A stretch of DNA of 64,000 bases from Phytophthora hibernalis (Eukaryota > Oomycota > Peronosporomycetes > Peronosporales > Peronosporaceae), in assembly GCA_012656075.1 (NCBI GenBank), contig JAAKBF010000006.1, positions 62,001-126,000 of the forward strand, written 5' to 3'. Made by a program: the position numbers and the translations under genes. The stretch's first letter is position 1. Each line of letters begins with the position of its first letter. Below the pieces are notes generated by a model that did no database searches, was not told the origin of the DNA, and was given only the letters and a program-made list of their open reading frames with translations. Below are positions 1 through 9,250 of the stretch, piece by piece.

Positions 1-134
1 GTGGGGCCTTGTTGCGCGAGTACGAGCGGGGAATGACCAATCGTAGCCGTTTCGAAGTCATGCAGTCGCATGATGCGGAGGAGAGCTCGTAGCAGGCTGG
101 CTGTTTCGGGTGGAAAAGGGGAAGAAGACTGTGT

Positions 135-201
135 GGGAGGCTGCACAGTATGGTGGAAGGGTGAATGATGTGCGGGGAGGCCGCACAGTATGGTGGAAGG
201 G
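135..201. repeat. Two-copy tandem repeat, period about 40 bp
   Basis: The core GCACAGTATGGTGGAAGGG occurs at about 143-161 and again at 183-201, each preceded by a GGGAGGC/GGAGGCC context. No function is visible. Confidence 0.7.
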
Positions 202-990
202 CGTATTTGTGGAGTGAGTAAAGATCGAGTGTCGAACATGACCTCGATCCGAGTCCAAGATGACTCGCAAGCAAGTGTGAATTTAATGCGATCTACCGTG
301 GTGGTGTTCCGACAGGACGCGGATTGACCGACTATCCGGAAGTGGAAATTGATGTGCAACCTAGATAGCAAGTGGTAATCTATGGACGCTATTAGTCTGC
401 GGTCAAGTTTTTCGGCGGGCGAATGTTGCTGAAGGATTGCGGTCCAAGTTGAAGTTCGATTGGTAGGCCGGATCGCACCCAAAGTGATGCATCTGCTATT
501 CGTCACCACCCTACATCACATTCGCTGCGTCCAGTTGCCGCAGCACGCCGTACATCATCGGAGTATCCTCAAGCGGATCAAACGCCACAACATACACATG
601 CGTAAGTGAGGGAGTCGATAATGACCAACCTGCGTGACGTACGGATCTGTCGGCGGGTCTTGAACAGTAGCAGAGGCTTCCACCCAGCGCGTCTTGGTGT
701 ACTGCTGAAGGGTGCTAGAAACCAAAACGGGCAAACGGTGACGTTAGTGTACGCGAATCGGCGGCTGCACAGCTTCTTCACGTTCAGGGGCGGTTGTGGA
801 GAAGCGGGATCGCTGTTCTTCAGAGGAGACGCAATGCAGACTGGGGCGTTGAGGTGTGACTGAATGGGTTTGACGAAGGGCGAAGAAGGAATACGGGAAA
901 AGTTCGTGGCGTCCCACGGCACGTCTCAAGGGTGTCGCATGTCACGTCGCAAGTCGCAATAATTACGACGTGCGTAATCATTTCGCCGGA

Positions 991-1090
991 CGCACTCATT
1001 CTGATTATCGCACTCATTCCGACCGATTATCGCACTCATTCCGATTATCGCACTCATTCCGATTATCGCACTCATTCCGACATATTATCG
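991..1090. repeat. Five-copy tandem repeat, 18/22-bp units
   Basis: Five units begin with CGCACTCATT and continue C(C/T)GATTAT; two of the five carry a 4-bp insertion, giving 22 bp instead of 18. Downstream to about 1260 there is a looser periodicity of GCAATCATT and GATC words spaced roughly 60-70 bp, suggesting an older, degraded higher-order repeat. Confidence 0.8.
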
Positions 1091-1448
1091 CGATTCGGAT
1101 TGACCCATATGGTGCAATCATTTCGATACCCCTGCGTGTGAATCCTCCAGATCACATCTTATGGATACGCGATCAGGTGCAATCATTGGGACACGCGATC
1201 TGCCAACTCGCGATCTGCGGGGTTGATCTGGAGCAATCATTTCGGTACGGGCGATCACATGGATTGTGGGTACAATGGAGCTATCAATTCGTTACGGTAC
1301 CGCGATCTTGGTACATAATATCAGGTTCAAGGTACAATGCGCAAACGGGAAACACGCAAGAGGGATAGGAAGTGAGCGAGATGGGGAGAGAACTTTAGGG
1401 CCTTTACTTTGGTATAATAGATTCCGATTTGCCTTGCAAGACGCAAGT

Positions 1449-1478
1449 GTTTTCTAGACTACCGTTTTCTAGACTACC
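1449..1478. repeat. Perfect 15-bp tandem duplication
   Basis: GTTTTCTAGACTACC is present twice head to tail (1449-1463 and 1464-1478). Confidence 0.85.
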
Positions 1479-1849
1479 GGGAAGGAGGTACATTGGCCTA
1501 CCCGAAGAAGAACTCACTACGCCAACCAAGAACACGACGCACACCTGGATAGCTTGGCCAGGGTACGCTCGCACATCAATCTCACCGCAAGATCCCGCCA
1601 AGAAGAGGCGGTAAGCAACGGAAAGGGCTACAACAGCACAAGAAAAGGATACACCCCCACGCGATCGGCTTGAATCACGACTCGATCGCAGCACACCGAC
1701 GACCGCGTGAAGAATACCCGCGTGGTCGTCACCCACCCAGACCCCGGAAGGAGCAACCAAGCTCCAACCTCCGCCTTGGTCACTACTGAACGTCTTCGCG
1801 AACACCGGAAGAGCGTAACCCGCCCAGCCGTCGGGTACACAAGGTGACT

Positions 1850-2768
1850 ACAAGGTTTCGATCGCGCCAGATCAACGGAGTACCCCTCCGACAGTCGGCA
1901 GTCCGGGCGTACCGTGCGCAAGCTTCGACCACGTCAGCAATTTTCGTAAAGCAGCTTCGCCACACGTGCCAGCAAATTCGTGATACACGCGAGCAGCTTA
2001 GTCTTCCAGGAAAGTGCCAAGTACCGAGGCCTTCAGCTCACTCGACATGGTTGAATTGTTGAGCAGTCTCTCCATGCGCACGGCTCCCTCGAATTCATTG
2101 AGAAAGTCTTCAAAGCCAGCGGCGAGACCAGGATATTTATCCACACCTTCGAAGCGGTGACATTAAATATTCTGACTGTTCCTGCTGGGTCAACAGTCGA
2201 TTGCGATACGGCAGTTGACGGCTTTGGTTGCGTGGGCGGCGACTTCTGCTCACCGACGGGTTGTTGCTCTGGTGCATCGATAGCTGCGTGCTGTGCTACC
2301 AGTGTCGTCTCCAGAGACTCCATCGCTTTCTGCTCCGTGGAACCAGTCTTGATATCGCTTGCAGCAGGGTCTTCGGACTGCTCGGTCGCTTCTCGTAGCA
2401 CCGCGGCTCTCTGCTGTTCCCTCAGTAGCTGTTTCTGCATACTGATTACCATCATCGCATCTTCCAGACGCGCTGTCAGCATCGAGACCATGTCTTGATC
2501 CGACATTGGGGGTGCGAGAAGATGGCGTTGATCTTGACGCTTGCTCAGGTGTCCTCATAAATCCCTGGTAGCTCTCCGGTGTACCCATGTGAGGCATTCT
2601 TCTGTCTCGGGGCGAGCCAGGTGGTGTTCGCAGCTCGTGGCTGTGCAGCTCACTGTGCACCTGGCCCAAGTTCCAACGATGCGCACGTTCTGCACGCGCA
2701 GCAGGCGGCATCGCTTGAGGACTGTCCAAGTCCGTGAAGTCGATCCGTCCCGTGACCGACATCGATGA
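1850..2768 (-). pseudogene. Retrotransposon gag-like remnant
   Basis: Reading the minus strand from 2768, a Pro/Arg-rich N-terminus (about 2762-2520) runs, after a frame change, into a Gln/Glu-rich helical segment beginning MSDQDMVSMLTARLEDAMM (2506 onward). After a second frame change near 2150 it continues as GLAAGFEDFLNEFEGAVRME and, past an in-frame stop near 2000, ARVYHEFAGT. Short helical blocks of this kind, ending in a Leu/Phe-Ala-x-x-x-Tyr pattern, are typical of LTR-retrotransposon gag capsid regions. That family assignment is inference from pattern only; no protease, reverse transcriptase or LTR is recognisable nearby. The combination of stop and frame breaks makes it a decayed copy, although some breaks could be base-call errors. 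Confidence 0.45.
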
Positions 2769-2943
2769 AGGGTCTTCTACGCTTCCGGCGGCGGCTTGGG
2801 CTCGAAACCTGTTGCACTTCTAGGAATCGCAGGTGAGTTGCCGTAGTAGAAGGACAGTCGACTTATGTTGTTGATGGTAAATCTGGAAGTGAATTCAAAG
2901 CTGTTAGCTTCTCACTAAAGCGTCTGCATCTTGCCCTACAGCT

Positions 2944-5007
2944 CTAGCTACATAGAAGCCACTTGCAAACATACAAACCTGCTGGCGCGATCACCAGCCA
3001 GGGTGCCTTGCGTGTCGATCGCCAAGTTGAGCTGCCTGACTTACCTAGCGTCATCTTGGTCGTACCACGCTTCGTGTCCACACTGCGCAAGCCGCTGCCG
3101 ACGATCTTGATTCCATCGTCAATCCGGCGAAAATTCATCCAGCTAGCAACGGCGAAATCTGCTAGCTTTTGTAAAATCCAACATACTCTAGAGAAGCGCG
3201 CTTGCGTTTTGGTAGCCGAGAAGCGATCACCTTGCACATTTTAATCCCATGGCTAGGGCTGTAGCAGCGTTGGCATGATTGGCGTAGGTTTTGCTGAAAA
3301 TGGTGCACTATCAGTGGTGTTCCATTCAAATGAATTCGGGACACGTCAACTAGTGCCAGCGGGCACTTATCATGCGCAAAAATTACCTTGTGAAAGCGGT
3401 TGTCGTAAATGTCCGTTTTCACGCTTCGCGGGTACTCCATCCAGCACATTTGCTCCAACAAGCTGGGCAATAGCTCTAGATAGCGTTGCTAGCCCAAGTT
3501 CAGTGGATCCATAAATTCGTATGGCGTATTGCAGCTGTAGTTGTGCTGCCGTATAGCTGCCCGTGCTCGCGTCCTAGGGTCGGCGCCTGGTGTCATTCAG
3601 CCCGACGACAGCCCGTTGGAACCGAAAATCTTTCTTGTTCCAATGTAGCGCCTGACGCTTGGAGTAGAACACGAATTGAAGAGTATGGTTGCCATCATAC
3701 GTGAACCTCTTGACGACGTGAGGTAGATGCCGCATCATCACTCGCCCCTTCCTGCTTCGTCCGTATTTGCTGTAAACAGCTCCTTCCAAATGACTGTATG
3801 CGGGGCGTTCCGCGCGAGTCGCACACTTGGTGGTAAGGTGGCAGTGAGAGTGTAGTTGAGGTGCGCTTCATGAAAGTCTTCAAGCAACGCACGCTATTCA
3901 CTTATCATAATGTCCTTTATGAAATTCGGCAGGTGCGGATGTCCAGGTCTCCTCGCGTGTAAGCCAAGAGTGTTGCTCCTTCTGCTTCTGTCCATGCTCT
4001 TATACTTTCATCACAGCTCACTTTGGAAGGTGCAAGAGCTAAATTACGCATTGTCTGAACTTCCGGTGCCCATGGGGTAGCATTTAGCGCTTCCCATTCA
4101 GTTGTCAGGGTTGCCAGCAACTGTGTCTGCTCTGTCGGTTTCCAAACGCCTTGCAGCATCTTCGACTTCTTGGATTTCAGCTCTGTTGTCCCGTTCGATC
4201 CTTGCTGTCCCCTCTGTAAACATGAGCCGCCGCCAAGTGCTACTGTACCAGTGAGAGACGTGTTCGTCGCTTCTTGCAGCTTCTGGTCGTTCCTGTCGAG
4301 TACATCATCTTTGTCCTGGCAGGTGGCTGGTCGAGGTGGCGCGTCATCCAGTTCGTTCATCAGCACCTTCGCGTCCATCTTGCTTCCGTGTGCGTTGCCT
4401 TGTTGCCCTTCCGCCTGTACCAGCGGAAACGCCTCCCTCGGTAGAGCCCTGCGTTGGCCCGTGTCCGGGGGCTTAGAGTCATTGTACATGCTGTCCAGCC
4501 AAAGTGATGCCGATACAAACTTCAAGTGAAAATTCGCACGGTCTGTTTATACTCGTCCGAGATGGTTCTTGAGCCGTCTGTCCCCTTCGCGGGAAATTGT
4601 AGAGTAGCCGTTTCAATTTTGCGCCTCACCTCGCCGTCAGTCATGAAGCGAATCTTCAACAGCTTGGAGACCATGTCGTTGGTCCACTTTAGACGGGGTT
4701 GCTTCGTCTTGGCCGGTGACTTTCGCTTCCCCTTTGCTTGTCTGGAGCCTTGGCGATCTTGCGTAGGCGTCGCAGGATGCACAGCGGAAGCTCCGGTCTC
4801 TCTTTCTGCCATCAGATCAGCCGCAGACACCGCGGCACCTTGACGCGCGGGCTCCACTTCCATGTTAGCTTGAGCAGTCTGAGTGTGAGATGAGAATGAG
4901 CAAATTCCCTCCCCCACCCTCCCAGCCCAGCGCGCACTTGGACCAGGGCGGAACAGATTCTGAAATGTATTAATATGGTTCGTGTTGGTTCGTGTATCAA
5001 ACACCAA
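2944..5007 (-). pseudogene. Decayed retroelement ORF1-like remnant with zinc knuckle
   Basis: Several minus-strand frames can be chained in order. At 5007-4525 there is a protein beginning MEVEPARQGA (ATG near 4864) with a basic stretch and LKWTNDMVSKLLKIRF, which resembles the first helix of a Myb/SANT-like DNA-binding domain. At 4525-3917 a low-complexity middle follows. At 3789-3574 a segment reads NHTLQFVFYSKRQALHW. At 3470-3162 there is a perfect CCHC zinc knuckle, CQRCYSPSHGIKMC. This order resembles the first ORF of non-LTR elements. No reverse transcriptase is seen in the window. Frame changes separate every block, so it is a dead or badly read copy. The element family is inferred and could instead be an LTR gag. 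Confidence 0.45.
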
Positions 5008-5446
5008 ACCCTTATTCGGAATAAGAATGTATTCTGCTACCAGGACCAGGGCCTATTAAGAGACAACGCTTTCATTTCATTCATCCATATCGTCACGTCT
5101 CCGACCGTCAGTGCAACTCCGACCAGCATCCGACGCATCGCAAAATTTTATATCACACCAGATTGTGAAGGTTTCGTAAAATACATCCTCTCAAATGATT
5201 GGCTCTTTGATAGGTGGTATACGTAATTACGCCTCGTAAATGAGTGGCGCACGTGCAATTTTGCTGCGCCATTTTGCCCTGTGAGCTCAGTGCTCGATTG
5301 ACCACCCGGCGCGGTGAATTGAAGTGGTGTACCGAGCATCGGTCACCTTAGAGGGTTTGTCGCGGCCACGAAGAACTGTGAATCACCGTTAATTCCCCGT
5401 CGAGCACTCCAGACGAGTACCCCTGCGAGGTTGTTGTCTAACCCCC
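5008..5446. other. Intergenic, no gene seen
   Basis: No convincing reading frame. The sequence directly precedes the tRNA-like gene and may contain its upstream control region, but I see no distinct motif. Confidence 0.5.
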
Positions 5447-5510
5447 ACCGATGTAGCTCAATGGAAGAGCTCCCGAAAGGGAAGAAGGTGGTTCGATTCC
5501 GCCCATCGGT
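5447..5510 (+). ncRNA. tRNA-like RNA with anticodon arm replaced by GAAA mini-hairpin
   Basis: The 64-nt sequence folds by eye into a tRNA missing only a normal anticodon arm. Acceptor stem: ACCGATG (5447-5453) pairs perfectly with CATCGGT (5504-5510). TA linker. D arm: GCTC/GAGC (5456-5459, 5467-5470) with loop AATGGAA. One nucleotide, T5471. Then CCC-GAAA-GGG (5472-5481), a 3-bp stem closed by a GNRA tetraloop, in the place of the usual 17-nt anticodon arm. Five-nucleotide variable region AAGAA. T arm: GGTGG/CCGCC with loop TTCGATT (5487-5503). The internal A box (TAGCTCAATGG) and B box (GGTTCGATTCC) match RNA polymerase III promoters, and TTTT follows four bases after the acceptor stem. 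It cannot decode. It could be a free small RNA comparable to mascRNA, the head of a SINE, or a decayed tRNA; the exact arm replacement with all other parts perfect argues against random decay. Confidence 0.75.
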
Positions 5511-5513
5511 AAA

Positions 5514-5517
5514 TTTT
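5514..5517 (+). terminator. RNA polymerase III T-run
   Basis: TTTT lies three bases beyond the 3' end of the tRNA-like fold, the expected position and length for an RNA polymerase III terminator. Confidence 0.6.
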
Positions 5518-5597
5518 CTATGCTCGAATGACTGCTGCAGACCTGACATCAACGGAAGCACCGACTACAAGGACGCGGGAAAGAAGATCGTATTGCG

Positions 5598-7626
5598 TTA
5601 CGGGAGCAGCTTGAGTGTGCCTTGGTGATGAATAGGTGCAGGGTCTACAACTCTATCGATGGCGAGACGCTGGCGATAGGCGTTGATGAGGTCGTTGAGG
5701 CTTCCCTCGCGATGCAGCTGCCGAAGCGCCTTGAGTACAGCGTTGGATCCCTTTGATGTTACGCCTCGCGCGCCAAGGTACGCAGTGACTTTGCTTGACG
5801 CTAACTCTCCGAGCTGACGGACATTATCCTTGTAGCTGGGCGATGACTCGTCGAGCGTGTATCCGTCTTCGATGAAGAGCTTCATGAAGGCCACAAGCTG
5901 CTTGGCATCTGATTTCTTGTGCTTGTCCGTGCTTAGCCATCCGCGCGGAACGGCAGTGTACCACGCGAACCAGGTGTCCATAAGTGGTATCGTCTTTGAG
6001 CGGCGTCGGCGCTTCACCGGTACGATTTCATCTTCATCTCTTGGTCGCTTGGCTTGATCTACATGTGCTGATGATTTCGCTTCAGTGTTGGTATTTGCAG
6101 CTTCTAGGGAGTTGACTCGAGCCTCGAAGCTACAGTTGACCTCGATTAACCTTTCAATCAAGGCAGTCTGATGTTCGAACGCAACTTTGGCCTTCACGTT
6201 TCCTTCCATCAGGTCTTCTGCGGTGGTGTTGGCTTGAGTTTTTGACCTCGTGAGTTGCTGTGACCAAGCAAGCAGACTCGTCATCGTCAAACCAGAGACT
6301 TCAACGCATCGCTGGATCGTCTTCATTGCAGGCGCCTGCGCGTTGGTCTTCATCAACGACGGGTAGTGGAGGAAGATAGTTGCTGTCAGCACATCTCTCA
6401 CAGCAGCGCAGACATTGAAGGCCTTATTACCGAGCGCATGACTCGAATTGAAGAGCTTGCGGCTAACCTCTCTAATATCCTCTTGTGTAGTCGAGTCGAA
6501 GACTTCCAGTGACGGAAGAACACATGCTTGCTTTGGCGCCATCCCGCTCAGCACCTTGGCTACTTGATGGTCTTCTTTCGGAGTATTGAAGACGTACGCG
6601 AAGGCTTTGTTGGTCGTGGTCAAGTTCCAGGCTCCGCGATCGAATATCCACTGCGCCGTCAGCTCTGAGCTCGCGTTCGCATGCTGCGCGCCGCCACGTC
6701 GAAACGAATGAGAGGTCAGCGGCTCTTCGACTCCAGCTGGGCCAACAACACGATCGAGCAAGCGGTTGACAAGAGCGTAGACTCTGACTGTCGGTGTCGT
6801 GTGGACGGTCGTGCTTCTCTTCGACGTCTGAGAAGTATCTAGGGCGCCGCCGTCTTCAAGCAGATCCAGCAATGGGATCGAGTCGGTCAGCTCAACAGGG
6901 ACGTCCTTCGACTGCACTGGCAAGTGATTGAGCAGCGCTGCGCACGGCGACTCCTGCATGATCAAGGCCAGAGCGAGCGCCAGCAGCGGGCAAGTCATGA
7001 AGTCTTCGTCGGGAAAGAGCGACAGTGTCTGCTCGTCTGACGTCTTCACGCGGATGAAACGGATGAAGAACACGCCACCAGCACCGATGGTGAGCTGCTG
7101 CTTCCGGACGAAGGTCAGGTCCGAAGCGCGCCCGAAGAGATACCACAATAGGCGTAGCAGTGCTGAATCTTGGTAGTCTGACGCACAGCAGGCCGTTGAA
7201 TACAGATAACTTGTCATCTTCTTGAGATCATCCTTCGTGCATGCAACCGCTTTCTTGACAAACCCACCACTCTCGCGTTTGATGCAGTGCTGTTCAAGGG
7301 TACGCCCCAAGCCTAGCAGCTGGCGGGCCACAGCTCCACCTTGAACAGGGTACTCGTCGAGGAGCCAGCACTTCGCTTGGCGGAAATATTGAGCGACGGA
7401 GTGGCGCGACAAGTGCAGCCCCTTTGCTCCTGCATGGAATGCTAGGTACACACCGAACTTGTCCATTGGCGTCACTAGGATGCCACCCGCGCGGCTTGGG
7501 TCGACAACGATCAACGCCTTGACATGCTCCATACTCGTGCCCTCGGCGGAGAGGAAGCGATTGAACGCCTTTATGGCCGTCGCGCGCGCGCTTGGTGTTG
7601 GCGGGCTTCAAATCGTTTAGGCTCAT
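5598..7626 (-). CDS. Crypton tyrosine recombinase
   Basis: The main frame (7532 to 5598, 644 residues) is a tyrosine recombinase of the Crypton DNA-transposon type. Numbered from its first Met, catalytic candidates are Arg135 (FGRASDL), Lys163 (RVKTSD), His275 and Arg278 in HSFRRGG, a Trp302 at the second His position, and nucleophile Tyr313 (FAYVFNT). The C-terminal third has a basic patch (KRRRRSK) followed by an aromatic-rich domain (WFAWYTAVPRGW) resembling the GCR1_C-type DNA-binding domain attached to many Cryptons. Cryptons move by recombinase-mediated circular DNA and lack long terminal repeats. The true start is probably ATG at 7626 (MSLNDLKPAN): its frame joins the main frame if the CG-dinucleotide run near 7583 had one more CG unit, restoring IKAFNRFLSAEG before the first Met. 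Apart from that the 1.9-kb frame is open, so the element is young or domesticated. Termini were not identified. Confidence 0.85.
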
Positions 7627-8046
7627 TACTCTTGGTCGGAGAGGCGGCAAATATGCGAGTGATACGTTGCGCACCTCTCGCTTGTAGTACGATACACATA
7701 TCTGGGCGTCAGCTCCGACCAGATATGTCGGAATCGCTCAGCTTCCGACTGCAACGTAAAATCGTATTTTTATTGGATAAAATAAAATCGTTGACGTGAT
7801 TCGATTCGCCAAAAACCATAGAGATGGTTTTTATTGGCCAAAAACGAATTAAAGACCAATCTCATTGGCTAATATGTACCATACAAAGATGAAGTTTGGT
7901 CGGAGAGACATTGTTATTCATCCATAAGTTCATTCAATTTGGAAAATTCGGTTGAAAATCCAGTGATAGGATTCTATTTTATCCGATGCAGTCTCTTTTA
8001 TAAAAAAATCCATAGATAAAACCTTCGAGCCACTCAAAAGACAATC
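7627..8046. promoter_or_regulatory. Intergenic region with CCAAT-like inverted repeats
   Basis: This AT-rich spacer between the Crypton gene (minus) and the folate gene (plus) has no gene. It contains an imperfect inverted repeat, GCCAAAAACCAT (7808-7819) and ATGGTTTTTATTGGC (7824-7838), and several ATTGG/CCAAT words on both strands up to about 7870. These are plausible promoter elements for the folate gene; that role is inferred. Confidence 0.4.
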
Positions 8047-8941
8047 ATGGCCAAGCTCCTAGACGGCAAAGCGTGCAGCAAGGAGATCGAGGCGGAGCTC
8101 AAGGAGTTGATTCCGTCTCTGAGTGTGACGCCCACACTTGCACTGCTGCTCGTGGGCACCAGCCAGGACTCCAAGACGTACGTACGTCTCAAGAAGAACG
8201 CCTGCACGCGCGTGGGCATCACTCCCCAAGTGCACGAACTGGCCGAGTCCATCGCGTTCGAAGAGCTTTTGACGCTCACCACTTAATGCTGACGCCACTG
8301 TACACGTGTGTTGCTGCAATTGCCACTTCCTGACCACCTGAAGCTGCACGAGGAGCATCTGCTGGAGACTATCAACCCCGAAAGACGTGGACGGCCTGCA
8401 CTCCCGCCACTTCGCGCGTCTGGCAGAACCTGCTAAGAAGGAGCAAGACGGAGCTGTTAAGGAGCTGCGACTACAGCCCTGCACACCTGCAGGCTGTTTG
8501 GAGATCCTGTCCCGCTACGGGATTGAACTGGCGGGCAAGGACGTGGTTGTCATTGGCCGCGGACAGCTCGTCGGCCTGCCGCTGTCGCTCATGTTGCTGG
8601 CTGCGAATGCTACGGTGACCACGTGCCACTCAAAGACCAAGAATCTGGCCGACAAGGTGCGACAAGCGGAGGTGGTGTTCGTGGGCACTGGCCAACCGGA
8701 GCTGGTCAAGGGAGACTGGCTTGCTGAGGGTGCTGTTGTCGTGGACGTCGGAATCAGCTACGTAGATGACGCCTCGAGCAAGAAGGGCTACAAGATTTTG
8801 GGCGATGTGGACTTTGCTGCTGCCAGTGAGCGCGTCTCGGCCATCACGCCCGTGCCCGGTGGCATTGGACCCATGACGATCGCGATGCTGTTGAAGAACA
8901 CGGTCGAGTGCGCCGAGTTTGCTGCTGCAAAACAAGCATGA
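8047..8941 (+). CDS. Methylenetetrahydrofolate dehydrogenase/cyclohydrolase
   Basis: Bifunctional enzyme of one-carbon metabolism that interconverts 5,10-methylene-, methenyl- and 10-formyl-tetrahydrofolate with NAD(P). The protein is FolD-like, about 298 residues, without the synthetase domain found in the animal trifunctional enzyme. Visible motifs are the catalytic YVRLKK segment, DVDGL, PCTPAG, the nucleotide-binding VVIGRGQLVGLP, and the family signature PVPGGIGPMT near the end. There is no obvious organelle presequence, so a cytosolic enzyme is likely. Three reading-frame breaks lie in a 100-bp stretch (about 8284, 8306 and 8383), while the translation across them stays family-like (LNADATVH, LLQLPLPDHL, INPE). 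They therefore look like base errors rather than an intron or decay, though a young pseudogene cannot be excluded. Start chosen at ATG 8047. Confidence 0.85.
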
Positions 8942-9250
8942 ACAGAACTAAACAGATATGTGAGTGACTTGCACCATACTTTCAACGATCGTTGCATGTA
9001 CAAGAATGTGTAGAACGTGACGATTAATTACATTCCACCACTTTGTGCTGATGATTGCCACCAAATGCAGTAAGGCTTCAAAAACCTTTGCTCTCTGCTT
9101 CGATGTGGTGGCATTCATTCCGACGGATTCTTTCGTCGCTGCTTGAGTTAATAATGTTGTTTGAAGCTGCTCATTCGCTGGCCATGTAACTTGATCGAGA
9201 GGATTGCGCGAAGCTAGCCGCCCGAACGCGCAAGGGACGGATTCGAGCCA
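8942..9250. other. Intergenic, nothing seen
   Basis: Shared 3' flank of the convergent folate gene and kinase gene. No reading frame, repeat or structured element stands out. Confidence 0.6.

Larger units (their letters stand above)
1..1849. other. Non-coding or decayed repeat-rich region
   Basis: I can support no intact gene here. The stretch holds three short tandem repeats, listed separately. On the minus strand around 500-600 one frame reads a protein-like tail ending FDPLEDTPMMYGVLRQLDAA before a stop, with a frame change upstream near 600; it may be the end of a gene remnant I cannot name. From about 1400 to 1850 the reading frames on both strands are short and unlike known proteins. 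It probably belongs to the retroelement debris that follows. Confidence 0.4.

Noticed and set aside
5447..5510. Ordinary tRNA gene
   Set aside because: The anticodon arm is only 10 nt with a GAAA loop, so no anticodon can be presented; I list it as a tRNA-like RNA instead.
8284..8386. An intron in the folate dehydrogenase gene
   Set aside because: The supposed intron translates into family-conserved sequence in shifting frames, so it is exon with indels.
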